Assembly: GCA_963706555.1 (NCBI GenBank)
Contig: OY970164.1
Span: 310,001 to 374,000, forward strand
Origin: Bog-473 sp963706555
GTDB lineage: Bacteria > Actinomycetota > Acidimicrobiia > Acidimicrobiales > RAAP-2
Direction of reading: 5' to 3'
Length of the DNA stretch: 64,000 bases
How positions within the stretch are numbered: position 1 is the first letter of the stretch; the number at the start of each line of letters is the position of its first letter. Below are positions 34,341 through 43,600 of the stretch, piece by piece. The notes below the pieces were generated by a model that was not told the DNA's origin, did not search any database, and saw only the letters and a list, made by a program, of their open reading frames with translations. Both the position numbers and the translations under genes were made by a program.

Positions 34341-34514
34341 ATGACCACCCTTGCGGCAGAGATTCGCCAGTACCTCGAGTGGATGGAGTTGCACATCTAC
34401 GCACGGACAACCATCGAAGACCGGCGGCGCTATCTCGACTACTTCTTGACTTTCGCTGAGGGCAGCGGTGTGCACGATCCTTCCCGAGTCAACCTATCCA
34501 TTGGCGGCGACTGA
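34341..34514 (+). pseudogene. Tyrosine recombinase, N-terminal fragment
   Basis: ATG 34341 has GAGGAGG upstream. The 57-residue frame reads TTLAAEIRQYLEWMELHIYA, then RTTIEDRRRYLDYFLTFAEG. That is the SAM-like core-binding N-terminal domain of XerC-type recombinases. It stops after about 50 recognisable residues, and the catalytic domain is missing. It differs in sequence from the recombinases at 35.5-38.4 kb, so it is a separate, decayed gene. The following 34515-34780 sequence is not recognised. Confidence 0.6.
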
Positions 34515-34782
34515 CATCAATCCATGGGATCGATGAAGAGTGTTGCGCAACTGCGACTCGGCGGTGGCTGCCCAGCAGCTGAGAAAGCTGTTCTGGTGGA
34601 CCCGGAGGGACTGACCGGCGGAGCCGCCGGCCACCTCACGACCCTGCGAAGCCGTCTCGCGCAATCGCCGTCGGCGTCAGCCATCCGGGTGCTGACTCAG
34701 AGACGAATCATGCTGGCCACGCTAGGCCGATGGTGTGACGGTGGCACTCGAAGGAGCCTCCGTTTTGGGGGCAGCTAGCACC

Positions 34783-35060
34783 CGGATCTCGGCCATCTGA
34801 TAGCCGGAAGGTTCGGTCCTGCCCAAGATCTTGGCCAGGGCCTGATGCCCAATTCCGATAATCGCGGTAGATCGAGCGCTTCGACGCGCCATCCACCAGG
34901 ACCTTCCGTCGGATCTCGGTCCATTGGTCCATGTCGGTGTGCACCCTTCTCCCGTTCTGCTCGTCCGCCCAGGCTCCAAGCCTTGAGGCGGGATCGAACA
35001 GATCCGGGGATTATTTAGGTGCTGCCGTTTTCGACCATTTTTCTTGTTTCTTGAGTGCTG
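34783..35060 (-). mobile_element. Solo IS21 left end (truncated copy)
   Basis: On the minus strand this segment repeats the first about 300 bp of the complete IS21 copy at 44.5 kb. It includes the inner terminal repeat and the first codons of istA (MHTDMDQWTEIRRKVLVDGA, then SKRSIYRDY). Similarity ends near 34783, just after ggctatcagatggccgag. The terminal about 25 bp of this end are found at 39754-39778, on the far side of an inserted IS30 element. So it is a 5'-end fragment split by a later insertion. Confidence 0.8.
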
Positions 35061-35067
35061 GGCGGTT

Positions 35068-35262
35068 TCAAGGGGTCCGCGCAACGACCTCGGCAAACTT
35101 CTCAGATGGTGTCATATAGCCAAGGGTCTTGCGAGGCCGACCGTTGAGACTGCGTTGGATACCGATGAGGTCCTTGGGGCTGTAGGTGGAGAGATCAGTG
35201 CCCTTGGGCATGTACTGACGCAGGAGGCCATTGGTGTTCTCGTTTGAACCCCGTTGCCCCCC
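35068..35262 (-). pseudogene. IS30 transposase, C-terminal piece
   Basis: Minus-strand frame reading QRGSNENTNGLLRQYMPKGT, DLSTYSPKDLIGIQRSLNGR and PRKTLGYMTPSEKFAEVVAR to a stop inside the terminal repeat. ENTNGLLRQYMPKG contains the catalytic Glu of the IS30 DDE core. It is the continuation of the piece at 38726-39670, from which it is separated by the Tn554-like insertion. Confidence 0.8.
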
Positions 35263-35459
35263 TTATCCGGCCAATCGGGTTGGTTCGGATCCGAACGAGT
35301 CGCTTTAGTGGCGTGATTTACCCTTGAATATCCACCCGCGGCTCTGTCGGTGGTGATACTCATGACGCATGGCCGAAAGCGACGGCGAATCTGATCTGAA
35401 GGTGGTCGTTTCAAGCTGAGGGTTGGGCGCTGGCTGGATCGGCAGCGGCTGAGTTCTCT

Positions 35460-36466
35460 TTGGCGAATGAGTACCTCTCCTACTTGGCCGACCGCCGATA
35501 CTCGCCACGCACAGTGCGCGCGGTACGCGTTCGATCTGCTGCACTTTTGCCGCTGGTTGATGGTCGATGGCACCGCGTTGGATGCGGTGAGCACCGACAC
35601 GCTGTTGCGTTACCTGGCCGAGTGCCGGGAAGCCGTGCTCCCCGGTCAACATGGCGGCAACGTCGTCGACCTCCGCAGCGGTCGTTCGGTGGGTTATGCA
35701 CCAGCGACGGTGAACCGCAGAATGGCGGCGGTCTCGGGACTCTTCACCTTCCGGGCCATGCGCGACCCGACAGCGCAGAACCCGGTGCCCCGCGGCGCGG
35801 CGGCGCGCCGGACGGCCAAGGGCGCCCGATCTGGGATGCTCGGTCACCTGGCCAAACCGCTGGTCGCGTTCCCAGCTCCGTGTCCGAGAACCGAGACGCC
35901 TCCCGAGGGGACTGGACCGCAAAGAAACGCAGGGTCTGCTCGGGAGTCTGCGCACGGATCGGGACCGGGCCATGGCCGGGCTGATGCTGTTCTCGGGGCT
36001 GCGCAGCGCGGAAGTGCTCGGCCTCTCGGTCACCGACGTCGACATCGGGAGGGGCTGGGTCCGGGTGATTGGCAAGGGAGACAAGGAGCGCCGTGTCCCA
36101 CTCGATCCCGACGTGGCTGGACTCGTGCAGGCCTACCTGCTGGCCGAGCGACCAGAGACAGAAGAACCCAAGCTCTTCGTGGTGGCCAAAGGACCCCACC
36201 GCGGTCAGCCGCTCTCGGCTGAAGGGCTGCGCCGTGTCTTTCGCTATCACCGAGAGAAGGCGGGCGTCGTCGCCGGCCACCCGCACGCTCTGCGTCACAG
36301 TTTTGGGACCGCACTGGCCGAGGCGGGCGTGGACTTAGCGGTCATGCAGGCGCTCATGGGCCACGACCATGTGGACTCAGCTGCCGCCTACATCCACCTC
36401 TCTCCGGCGCACGTCCGCCGGTCCTTCGACGAGGCTCGGGCCCGTCAACGCCAGGTGGGTCGCTGA
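35460..36466 (+). pseudogene. tnpA: TnpA-like tyrosine recombinase with two frameshifts
   Basis: Three frames must be joined. LANEYLSYLADRRYSPRTVR continues after an extra G near 35522 as AYAFDLLHFCRWLMVDGTAL. After a second shift near 35850-35870 it continues as SQLRVREPRRLPRGLDRKET to the end at 36466. The last part is intact and catalytic: LMLFSGLRSAEVLGL (Arg), IGKGDKERRVPL (Lys), HALRHSFGTALAEAG (His, Arg), LMGHDH and the Tyr in AAYIHLSPAH. The start is uncertain. It overlaps the start of tnpB. As read here it is inactive unless the shifts are sequencing errors. Confidence 0.8.
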
Positions 36467-38367
36467 TGTCGGTCGCGGCGTGGCCGATTCCCGACGACAC
36501 CACTGACCTCTACGACGGTTTCGTCGACTGGCTGGCCCAGCGCGGGGTGGGCAACCCCTCCTTCTTCACCGGTGCGAGGAGTCTGCTCCGACGCTTCCCC
36601 GACCCTCAGGGTTTCGCCGCCCTGCCACTCGCTTCTCGCCTGGCCGAAGCCGGCCATGTGCGCCCGATGCTCACCTTCCTCATGCTCCACGGCTATCTTC
36701 ACCCCGGCTACGACTACTTGCTCGAACGTAGGTTGACCGCAGTGCTCAAAGAGGGTGCGGTGAGTCCAATCGGCCCTGATCTGGCGACCTTCCTCAGCGC
36801 GGCGGAACAGCTCGGGTACTCCCTGCGCGCCCGAGAGGCCATGGCTTCGCAGGTCCCTGTCCGCATGGTGATCGAGTCCGGACATCGCCTGGTCGAGCTG
36901 TGCGACGAGGACTTTGAGGCCTTCGAGGCGGCACTGTCCGAACGCGAACGGCGCCATGGCCGCGACTACAAGCACTACCGCATCGCCCTCTATGCCACCC
37001 GGGCCGTGCTCTACCACCTCGGCGCTCCGGTGGCCCAGGTGCCGCCGCGCTCGGTCCCTGAGCGCTGGAGCTGGGACCGCCATCTCGAGGGCGTCAACGA
37101 GGGCCTGCGGCGGTCCATGGTGGCCTACCTCGAACGCCTCTTGGCCACCCTGACCCGTTCTCGAGTCACGGGGACGGCCTGTGAGCTGGCCCATTTCGGT
37201 CGGTTCCTGACATCGATCGATCCAGATCTGTCCAGCTTCGCTGACTTGGACCGCCGCCGCCACGTCGAGCCCTACCTGAGTGCCGTTGCCACGGCCGTCC
37301 ACTATCGAAGTGGCGAACCGATCGCAGTCTCGACGCAGCGCAGCCGCATCCAGGTAGTGGGCCGCATGCTCGACGCCATGACCGAGTGGGGCTGGGAAGA
37401 AGCACCCCGACGTCGCCTGGTGTTCGAACGCGACAGCCCCCGCCTCCCACGGCCCCTGCCGCGCTACCTGCCTCCCGATTCTGACCGGCGGCTTGTGGAC
37501 GCACTCGAGACCTCGCCCAACCGATTACGTGCCGACGCTCTTTTGCTGGCGCGGGCGACTGGCATCCGCATTGGAGAGCTGCTCGATCTCGAACTCGACG
37601 CCGTGCACGAGGTCCCGGGCCAAGGGGCGTGGCTGAAGATCCCGCTCGGCAAGCTGGCCACCGAACGGATGGTGCCCCTCGACGACGACACCGTGGCCCT
37701 GATTGATCGAATCGTCGAATACCGCTCCCCGGGCCGCCCGCTTCGTCATCCGAAAAACGGACGCTTGGTCGAGTTCCTCTTCACGCATCATGGACGTCGG
37801 ATCTCGGCCGGCGCACTGCGTTTTGAGCTGCGAAGAGCCGCCGAAGACGCCGGCATCGGTCCGATCGTGCCGCACCAACTCCGTCACACTTTTGCCACGG
37901 CTCTCGTGAATGCCGGGTGCTCGCTCCAGTCGCTCATGGCCATGCTCGGGCATGTCTCAGCCGAGATGAGCCTCCGCTACGGACCGCTCTTCGACGCCAC
38001 CGTGCGCGCCGATTACGAGAAGGCCCTCACCTTGGCCAAAGACCGCCTCGGACCGGTGCTTCCCGAGCGGACCCCCGTCGCCCTCAACACTGATTGGCGC
38101 AGTGCTCCGCTCATCAAGGCCCGACTCGGTGGGGGTTACTGCGTGCGCACACTCGCCCAGGGATCGTGCGCTTATACGAACATCTGCGAGCACTGCCCGA
38201 ACTTCCGCTCCGACGCCACCTTCCTGCCGACGCTGCTCACCCAACGGGTCGACACCGAGGCGCTGGTGGCCGACGCCGAGGCCCGCGGCTGGGGCGAAGA
38301 AGCCGCCCGGCACCGACGCCTCATCGAACGCCTCGACCGGCTTATTTCGGATGCCCAGTCCGCGTGA
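36466..38367 (+). CDS. tnpB: TnpB-like tyrosine recombinase
   Basis: The 633-residue protein is intact. The N-terminal about 330 residues are the long arm/core-binding region of Tn554 TnpB-type recombinases. The catalytic domain has LLLARATGIRIGELLDLELD (Arg at about 370), LGKLATERMVPL (Lys), IVPHQLRHTFATALVNAG (His470, Arg473), MLGHVS and the Tyr in MSLRYGPLFD (about 504). The C-terminus adds CAYTNICEHCPNFR, a Cys cluster likely binding zinc, as in related transposon recombinases. Start overlaps the tnpA stop (TGATG) and its stop overlaps tnpC (GTGA). It acts in excision and integration of the element. Confidence 0.88.
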   Translation: MSVAAWPIPDDTTDLYDGFVDWLAQRGVGNPSFFTGARSLLRRFPDPQGFAALPLASRLAEAGHVRPMLTFLMLHGYLHPGYDYLLERRLTAVLKEGAVSPIGPDLATFLSAAEQLGYSLRAREAMASQVPVRMVIESGHRLVELCDEDFEAFEAALSERERRHGRDYKHYRIALYATRAVLYHLGAPVAQVPPRSVPERWSWDRHLEGVNEGLRRSMVAYLERLLATLTRSRVTGTACELAHFGRFLTSIDPDLSSFADLDRRRHVEPYLSAVATAVHYRSGEPIAVSTQRSRIQVVGRMLDAMTEWGWEEAPRRRLVFERDSPRLPRPLPRYLPPDSDRRLVDALETSPNRLRADALLLARATGIRIGELLDLELDAVHEVPGQGAWLKIPLGKLATERMVPLDDDTVALIDRIVEYRSPGRPLRHPKNGRLVEFLFTHHGRRISAGALRFELRRAAEDAGIGPIVPHQLRHTFATALVNAGCSLQSLMAMLGHVSAEMSLRYGPLFDATVRADYEKALTLAKDRLGPVLPERTPVALNTDWRSAPLIKARLGGGYCVRTLAQGSCAYTNICEHCPNFRSDATFLPTLLTQRVDTEALVADAEARGWGEEAARHRRLIERLDRLISDAQSA

Positions 38368-38669
38368 GCGCTGATCTGGTCACACGAGTGGAATTGGCCT
38401 GCACCCAATTGGTCGAAGGAGGCGAGGCTGTCACCTTCGCGGCCGTCGCCACGCACGCAGGAGTTGCCAAAGCCACTCTTTACCGGCGTCCCGAACTGCG
38501 TGCCATCGTCGAAGAACATCGACGCGGTGATCGAGAGGCCCACTCGCTCAGCGGCATCGTGGTCGAAATCGACCTCCTCCGCCAGGGACTCGAAGCCGTT
38601 GCCGCCAAGGTCCGCCGGCATGAGGAGGAACTGCGGGCCATGCGGCGTCAGATCTCAAAGCAGAAATAA
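38364..38669 (+). CDS. tnpC: TnpC-like accessory protein (DUF6262-type)
   Basis: GTG start overlaps the tnpB stop by 4 bp. The 101-residue protein has AVTFAAVATHAGVAKATLYR, a helix-turn-helix of the kind seen in TnpC-like proteins, then a long coiled coil (VEIDLLRQGLEAVAAKVRRH to ISKQK). In Tn554 TnpC influences the orientation and efficiency of transposition. Length and order match that family. It is the last gene of the transposon, 43 bp before the right terminal repeat. Confidence 0.8.
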   Translation: MSADLVTRVELACTQLVEGGEAVTFAAVATHAGVAKATLYRRPELRAIVEEHRRGDREAHSLSGIVVEIDLLRQGLEAVAAKVRRHEEELRAMRRQISKQK

Positions 38670-38725
38670 CTATTCCTCCCCGCTGTCGTCCACCGCACCC
38701 CTCTGGGGCGAGATTGGCCGGTTAA

Positions 38726-39670
38726 CCAGGGCGAGTGGGGATCGCAGAAATAGACCGGGATTCCCGTTGTCACACTGAAGCTCTTGTGGTTCGCCATCTC
38801 CGCGCCCTGGTCCCACGTGATCGAGCGGGCTAGCTCTTTCGGCAACGTGGCGATGGCCTGTTTCATAGCGTTTTCCACACTTTTCGCCCCATGGTCGCCC
38901 GGCAAGTGCAAGAGCAGCACCATACGCGGTGCCCGGACATTGGGAGGGAGACCTGATACTCGGAGCCAACAACGCGTCGGCGGTCGGGACCCTGGTTGAA
39001 CGCACAACTCGCGCGGTCATCAGCCTCGGCCGGACGCTCGCTCAGCATGACCATCTCAGGGATGCTGCCCCCCGTGCACCCCGCCCTTGGCTCCGGCGGG
39101 CCGTGCGGCCCGAGCGCAGGCAGCGCGCCAGTTCACGGCGAAGCTCACCGCGCCCTTGGACGAAAAGGGACTGGTAGATCGTCTCGTGGCTCACTTGCAT
39201 CATCGGATCGTCAGGGAAGGCGAAGCGCAAGCGCTCGGAGATCTCCTCGGGTGACCACAGCTCCTCGAGCCAGGCAGTGACTTGGTTGCGACGAGCGCGG
39301 TGTGCCAGTTTGGCGGTCTTGGGGCGCTGGATGATCCCGGGCCCGGCAATGTCCCTTCCAGGCCCCGTAGTGTTCGACGCCCCCGTTTGCGGCCACCTCT
39401 CGGGTGACCGTCGAACGGGCTCGACCGAGTCCGCGGGCAATCGACGACATGGCCTGCCTCGGCGCAGCCCAATCATGATCTGCTTCGCGTTCGTCGGCGC
39501 TCAGTCGCCCAGGCGCCGGCTCCCAGCCATCGGTCGGCCGTTTACGCTTTCGATGGACGCGTGGCGGACACTATGCCATCGTCACGTCGAGCTCACGGGC
39601 GATCTCTTTGAGTTTGAGGCCCTTCGCTCCAGCCGCAGGCCATCTGCTTTTGTTCACGGGTCATGTAGTG
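38726..39670 (-). pseudogene. IS30 transposase, N-terminal piece with frameshifts
   Basis: Read on the minus strand over several frames. Segments are EGLKLKEIARELDVTMA, SSIARGLGRARSTVTREVAA (helix-turn-helix), ELWSPEEISERLRFAFPDDP, MQVSHETIYQSLFVQGRGEL, VPGHWEGDLILGANNASAVG (first catalytic Asp) and DQGAEMANHKSFSVTTGIPV (second Asp), ending at CDPHSPW where the Tn554-like element begins. At least three frameshifts are needed, so the element was dead or is badly read. Confidence 0.75.
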
Positions 39671-39753
39671 CGCGCCCAGCTGCGGCCTCCTTGGTCAGGG
39701 CAACGAAGCGTTGCCTACGGACCAAGGCGTTGCGCGGACCCCTTGAAACCGCC

Positions 39754-39778
39754 CTGCCGTTTTCAACCGTGATTTACA
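39754..39778 (-). repeat. Terminal inverted repeat of the split IS21 copy
   Basis: These 25 bp match the outer terminal repeat of the complete IS21 element (44466-44490) exactly in reverse complement, ending GATTTACA. They complete the IS21 left end whose inner part lies at 34783-35060, on the other side of the IS30 insertion. Confidence 0.85.
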
Positions 39779-39856
39779 CTTGCCCTCGGCCAGGAGCTTC
39801 TCGCCTTCGGCGAGCTTGCGGATCACCTGCTCGGGCGTATGACGGCGTTGCTTCAT
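39779..39856 (-). pseudogene. IS3-family orfA, N-terminal remnant
   Basis: On the minus strand ATG 39856 starts MKQRRHTPEQVIRKLAEGEK, then LLAEGK, the beginning of OrfA of a common actinobacterial IS3 group. It breaks off exactly at the outer end of the IS21 terminal repeat, so IS21 inserted into this gene. It differs from the IS3 copy at 31 kb. The remainder of this IS3 is not found nearby. Confidence 0.7.
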
Positions 39857-40209
39857 CTTGCGCTGTCCTCCTTGCCCCATCTTGGGGCATCGGACTCACA
39901 CAAGGGGTGGACTAAATCAAGGGGACCCGGTCAATGTCACCAGAGCACGCCGTACTACCGATCCAGTTCAGATTGGCGTCGGCCGACCTTAACTGGCCCT
40001 CCTCTTGGCTCGATTGCCTCCCAGAGAATCTGTCGTCTTGTGTCAGCCGCCCGGCCCTCGTGCCTCGTGCTCGGGGTGGCCGTCAAGCTCGGCGGGTTCG
40101 CTCGGGATGCAAAGACCAACGAGATGTGGTTTGTTCGATGCAGTCAATGGGCAATGCAGTTAGCGGGTGCTGTGTCACAGGAGCCGCTCCCCGCCAGCTC
40201 CTTACTGTT
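39857..40209. other. Stretch between IS scar and PH-like gene
   Basis: Plus-strand frames are open here (for example 39934 onward), but they change character and overlap the better minus-strand gene. I see no motif. It is probably flank of the IS3 remnant. Confidence 0.35.
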
Positions 40210-40623
40210 CTATTCGCTCAGCGAACCTTCAACGAACGAGCGTACGAGCCCAACATCTCCTACTGGTACTGCCAGTTCCACGACGCCATCTGGACCCCGC
40301 GTCACCACTACCTTGAAGAGGCGTCGTTTGATGTTCCATTCCTTGAGACCGGATACGTGTCTCACTTCCACGATATGCGTGAGCCTTGGGATGTGTCTGA
40401 TATCTCCACGCCTCAGATATCTCTGCCAATCCAGATCCGTGGAAGTGAGAAAGAGTCTCCCGTAAGTAAACTTGTGAGGCAAGTGCGGAATATCACTCTG
40501 CAGATGGCATGAAACCACCAATGTGTCTCCGCCCCTCACGTCTTCAGCGTCAGTGTCTCTTGATCGCCCCGATGTCGACAAAACGTCCAGAGCGTTTCTA
40601 CTGTTGCGCGCTCGCCGAATCAC
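40210..40623 (-). CDS. PH-like small protein downstream of RHS gene (candidate immunity protein)
   Basis: The 137-residue product begins 54 bp after the stop of the RHS gene on the same strand, where immunity genes of RHS toxins usually lie. The core reads KFTYGRLFLTSTDLDWQRYL, then IVEVRHVSGLKEWNIKRRLF and KVVVTRGPDGVVELAVPVGD, a strand-rich pattern ending in a helix (VGLVRSFVEGS). That resembles bacterial PH-type domains such as DUF2550. The basic N-terminal about 35 residues may be mis-started. An overlapping plus-strand frame is judged a shadow. The immunity role is positional inference. Confidence 0.5.
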   Translation of the reverse strand: MIRRARNSRNALDVLSTSGRSRDTDAEDVRGGDTLVVSCHLQSDIPHLPHKFTYGRLFLTSTDLDWQRYLRRGDIRHIPRLTHIVEVRHVSGLKEWNIKRRLFKVVVTRGPDGVVELAVPVGDVGLVRSFVEGSLSE

Positions 40624-40677
40624 ACAACGTTCGCTATCACTAAGCCGGGTGTACTCACTCTGGGAATCATATAGTCC

Positions 40678-43600
40678 TTAGAAGTTGGCAAAGAGGCTCC
40701 GAGCGGTTTGCCAGAAATTAGCAGGCGCTGCGTGTTCTGCCTCTCCTCCCAGTAGGAGTTCCTCTGGCAAAGCAAAGGCTGACTCTCGTAGAGAACCTTC
40801 TGCGGCCGAAGCAAGATAACCCTCGGCCGTTTGGTTGCAACCATCAATCGCATGGTCGACGGCACCCTCGGCGGCGCCCCCTAAGACCGTCGCGACGAGT
40901 GTTCCGGCAAAAGTTGCACATACCCCCTCGGTAGCAACTGCACAAGTGACTCCTGCGACAACGGCAGTCGCCACGAGCGTCACGTGAGCGATCCCGCGCC
41001 AATGACTTGCCACCGCGTCGCCGACGCCCTCTACAGCGCTGAGGCCGTTCGACAGACTAAACCCGCCTGCGCCCTTTTGACCCTGGAGCGTGGCCTCAGT
41101 CTGAGCCACCCATGCCTTGGATGTCCACTGACAGGCGCCAGGGACAAGGTACGACCCCCCGGAAGTGCTGCACAGCCCCAAAGGATCGGTCCCGTCGATG
41201 GGAGCGTCCCCGGCATATGTGTACGCTTGCCCCGTTTCATCCACTTCCGGGTCAACCGTCAGGAACTGTCCCGTCACGGGGTCGTAGTAGCGGTGGACGA
41301 GATACAAGAAACTTGTCTCAGCGTCGGTGTACGCGCTTGCATAGCCAATCGGCGTCGAAGCGCTTCCCGACGATGAGGTGACTTTCCCATAGGGATCGTA
41401 CGTCGCCGTCATGTCCACGGTGCCCAACGCGTTGACCAGCAACCTGGTGGAACCAAGTTGGTCGTGCACCAGGAACTGGGGGGCTCCCGCGGAGCTGTTG
41501 TCCTCTTGCTCGATCACTAGATTGTTTGGTCCGTAGATGAAGTTGGTAGAGCCGTCAACGAGGAGAAGGGGTGTCGATCCTCCGGTGACTGGATCGTAAG
41601 TGAACGCTTCGGTGGTTGACGAGACCGTCTTGGACATCCGCAGTCCGTCACCGTTGTAGCCGTAGTTGTAGGCACTGCCGCCCGACGGGGTGGCGCCCAC
41701 CAGCTCGCCGACCTGGTTGTAGGAGTAACTCGAGGGCGAGCCACTCCCGATGGTGGTCGAGGTTCGAGCGCCGATGCTGTCAGAGCCGTAGGTCGTCGTC
41801 ACACCCGAAAGCGATGATGAGGACAGCGTGCCCGAGGTGTAGCTCAACGTGGCGCCACTCGTCAGTCCGGTGATGTCGCCGCCCGAGTCGTACCCATAGT
41901 TCGAGCTTCCGACGGCGTGCAGACGCCCCTGGGCGTCGTAGGAATAGGTCGGTGACGCAGAGAGCGAACCGGTGTCGGTCTCCGATGTCACCAGTTCCGT
42001 CCCGTCTCTCCCGTATCCAACAGAGGCCGTCGTCGAGCCGAGCGTGATCGTCGGTGTCAGTGCTACCGCGGATTCCTGGTCGTCGGCGTCGAACGACTGA
42101 CTCTGCGTGGTCCCGTTGGGCTCCACGCTGGTGAGTAGATTGCCGTCGGGGTCGTAAGTGAAGTTGGTCGTGCGACCCTGGAAGTCGCTCACCGAGGACA
42201 GCTCCCCGGCCCCGTTGTACGTGCGGTGGACGACCGACGAATTTGGATACGTGATCGAGGCCACGTTGCCATCGTTCTCGTAAGTGTACCCAACCGTGGC
42301 ACTGGCCCCGTTCTCGGTCGAGGTGAGCTCGTCCAAGGTGTCGTACGTGTAACTGGTCGTGCCCGTCCCGTCGGTCATCTGGGTCCGCAGCCCGTCGTCG
42401 TTGTAGGTATAGGTCACGTTCGACGAGGTGGAGTAGCCCGAGGCCGCTCCTGAGTAGGTGATCGACGTCACCCGGTTGTCGTCGTCGTAGCCGTAGGTCG
42501 CGGTGCCCGCCGGCGTGGTGGTCGTGAGCAAGTTCCCGGCCGGATCGTAGGTGTGCGTTGTGGTGCCCGAGGAGGGCTGGGTCTCTTTCATCATCTGGTC
42601 GAGGGCGTTGTAATAGTCGACCGTCACCAGGGAGTTCGGGTCGGTCATGCTCGTGCAGTACGTGGATCCGGTAAGCGTCGAACACGGAGAAGTTCCCGGC
42701 GCCAGGTCGTAGGCGTAGCCGGTCGTCGCCGCCACGCCCGACCCATATCCTGTTGTGACTGCGGTCTTGCGATCGTCGGCGTCATAGGCCGTCTTGGTCT
42801 CCCGGCTCTGGGCGTCGGTCATCAGCGTCTGATTCCCGTCCCCGTCGTAGGAGTAGGCGGTGGCGTTGCCGAGGGGGTCGGTCTCCGACGTGAGCTCACT
42901 GTCGGCGTCGTACCCGTAGGTGGTGGTGCCCGCCACCCGGGCGCTGCCCGCGGACGGGCACGCGATGCCGCTCGCGGTGGCATCGGGGGATGCTTCGCAG
43001 ACCAATCGGCCCAGCACGTCGTAGACGTCTTGGGTGGTGTCGGTTCCGGGCACCGTCACCGTGACATCGATGGTGCCGCTGGATTTGGCAGGGTCTATCG
43101 CGGTGATGGAGGTATCGCTGTTCACGGTGAAGCTGGTGGCAGACGTCGTCCCGAACTTCACGGCACTGGCTCCGCTGAAATTGGTTCCCGTGATGGTGAC
43201 CGAAGTGCCTCCCGACGTTGCCCCGCTCGCGGGGCTGACTGCGGTGACCACCGGACCGGCCGAGGCGACAGTCGCCACGAACAGCGCACCCTCGGCGAAG
43301 GACGTGTCGGACGGCGACTGGGTGCCGGTCGGTTGGTAGGCGTTGGGGGACGAGACGTTGGGGTTGTAGGTCACCTGGTTGTTCGTGGCCGTGTTGGCGT
43401 AGGTGAAGCCCGAGGTTGATCCACCGGTGGCGTTGTTGTCGGTGGCGAAGCCGAAGTAGAGCTCACCGGTGGCGCTCGGGCTGAGGCTCGGATAGGTGAT
43501 GGTGCTCGAGGTGGTGTTGCTCTGCGTGCCGGTGTGATCCACGCTCCAGGTCGTGCTCGCGCCGAGCCCGGCCGTGAATTCTCGGGCCGAGTACTCGGTA

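Larger units (their letters stand above)
35263..38725 (+). mobile_element. Tn554-like transposon (three recombinase/accessory genes)
   Basis: The unit contains, in order, a tyrosine recombinase of about 340 residues (frameshifted), a second of 633 residues and a small helical protein of 101 residues. This is the tnpA-tnpB-tnpC order and size set of Tn554-type elements. The ends carry near-identical inverted repeats, TTATCCGGCCAATC at 35263-35276 and its complement GATTGGCCGGTTAA at 38712-38725 (one mismatch). Both ends abut IS30 transposase codons, so the insertion point is known to within a few bases. Classic Tn554 lacks terminal repeats, so this is noteworthy. Confidence 0.8.
35061..39753 (-). 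mobile_element. IS30-family element carrying an inserted Tn554-like transposon
   Basis: Perfect 26-bp terminal inverted repeats lie at 35061-35086 (beginning GGCGGTTTCAAGGGGTCC) and 39728-39753. The trinucleotide CTG flanks both ends (35058-35060 and 39754-39756) and occurs once in the uninterrupted IS21 copy, so it is the target duplication. The transposase gene on the minus strand is cut into a C-terminal piece (35068-35262) and an N-terminal piece (38726-39670) by the transposon at 35263-38725. Removing the transposon gives an IS30 of about 1.2 kb, a usual size. Confidence 0.85.

Noticed and set aside
34515..34780. Plus-strand frame MGSMKSVAQLRLGGG...
   Set aside because: No motif, and it lies in scar sequence between a recombinase fragment and a solo IS21 end.
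39934..40512. Plus-strand frame overlapping the PH-like gene
   Set aside because: First half has poor composition and the second half mirrors the better minus-strand gene, which sits directly after the RHS gene.
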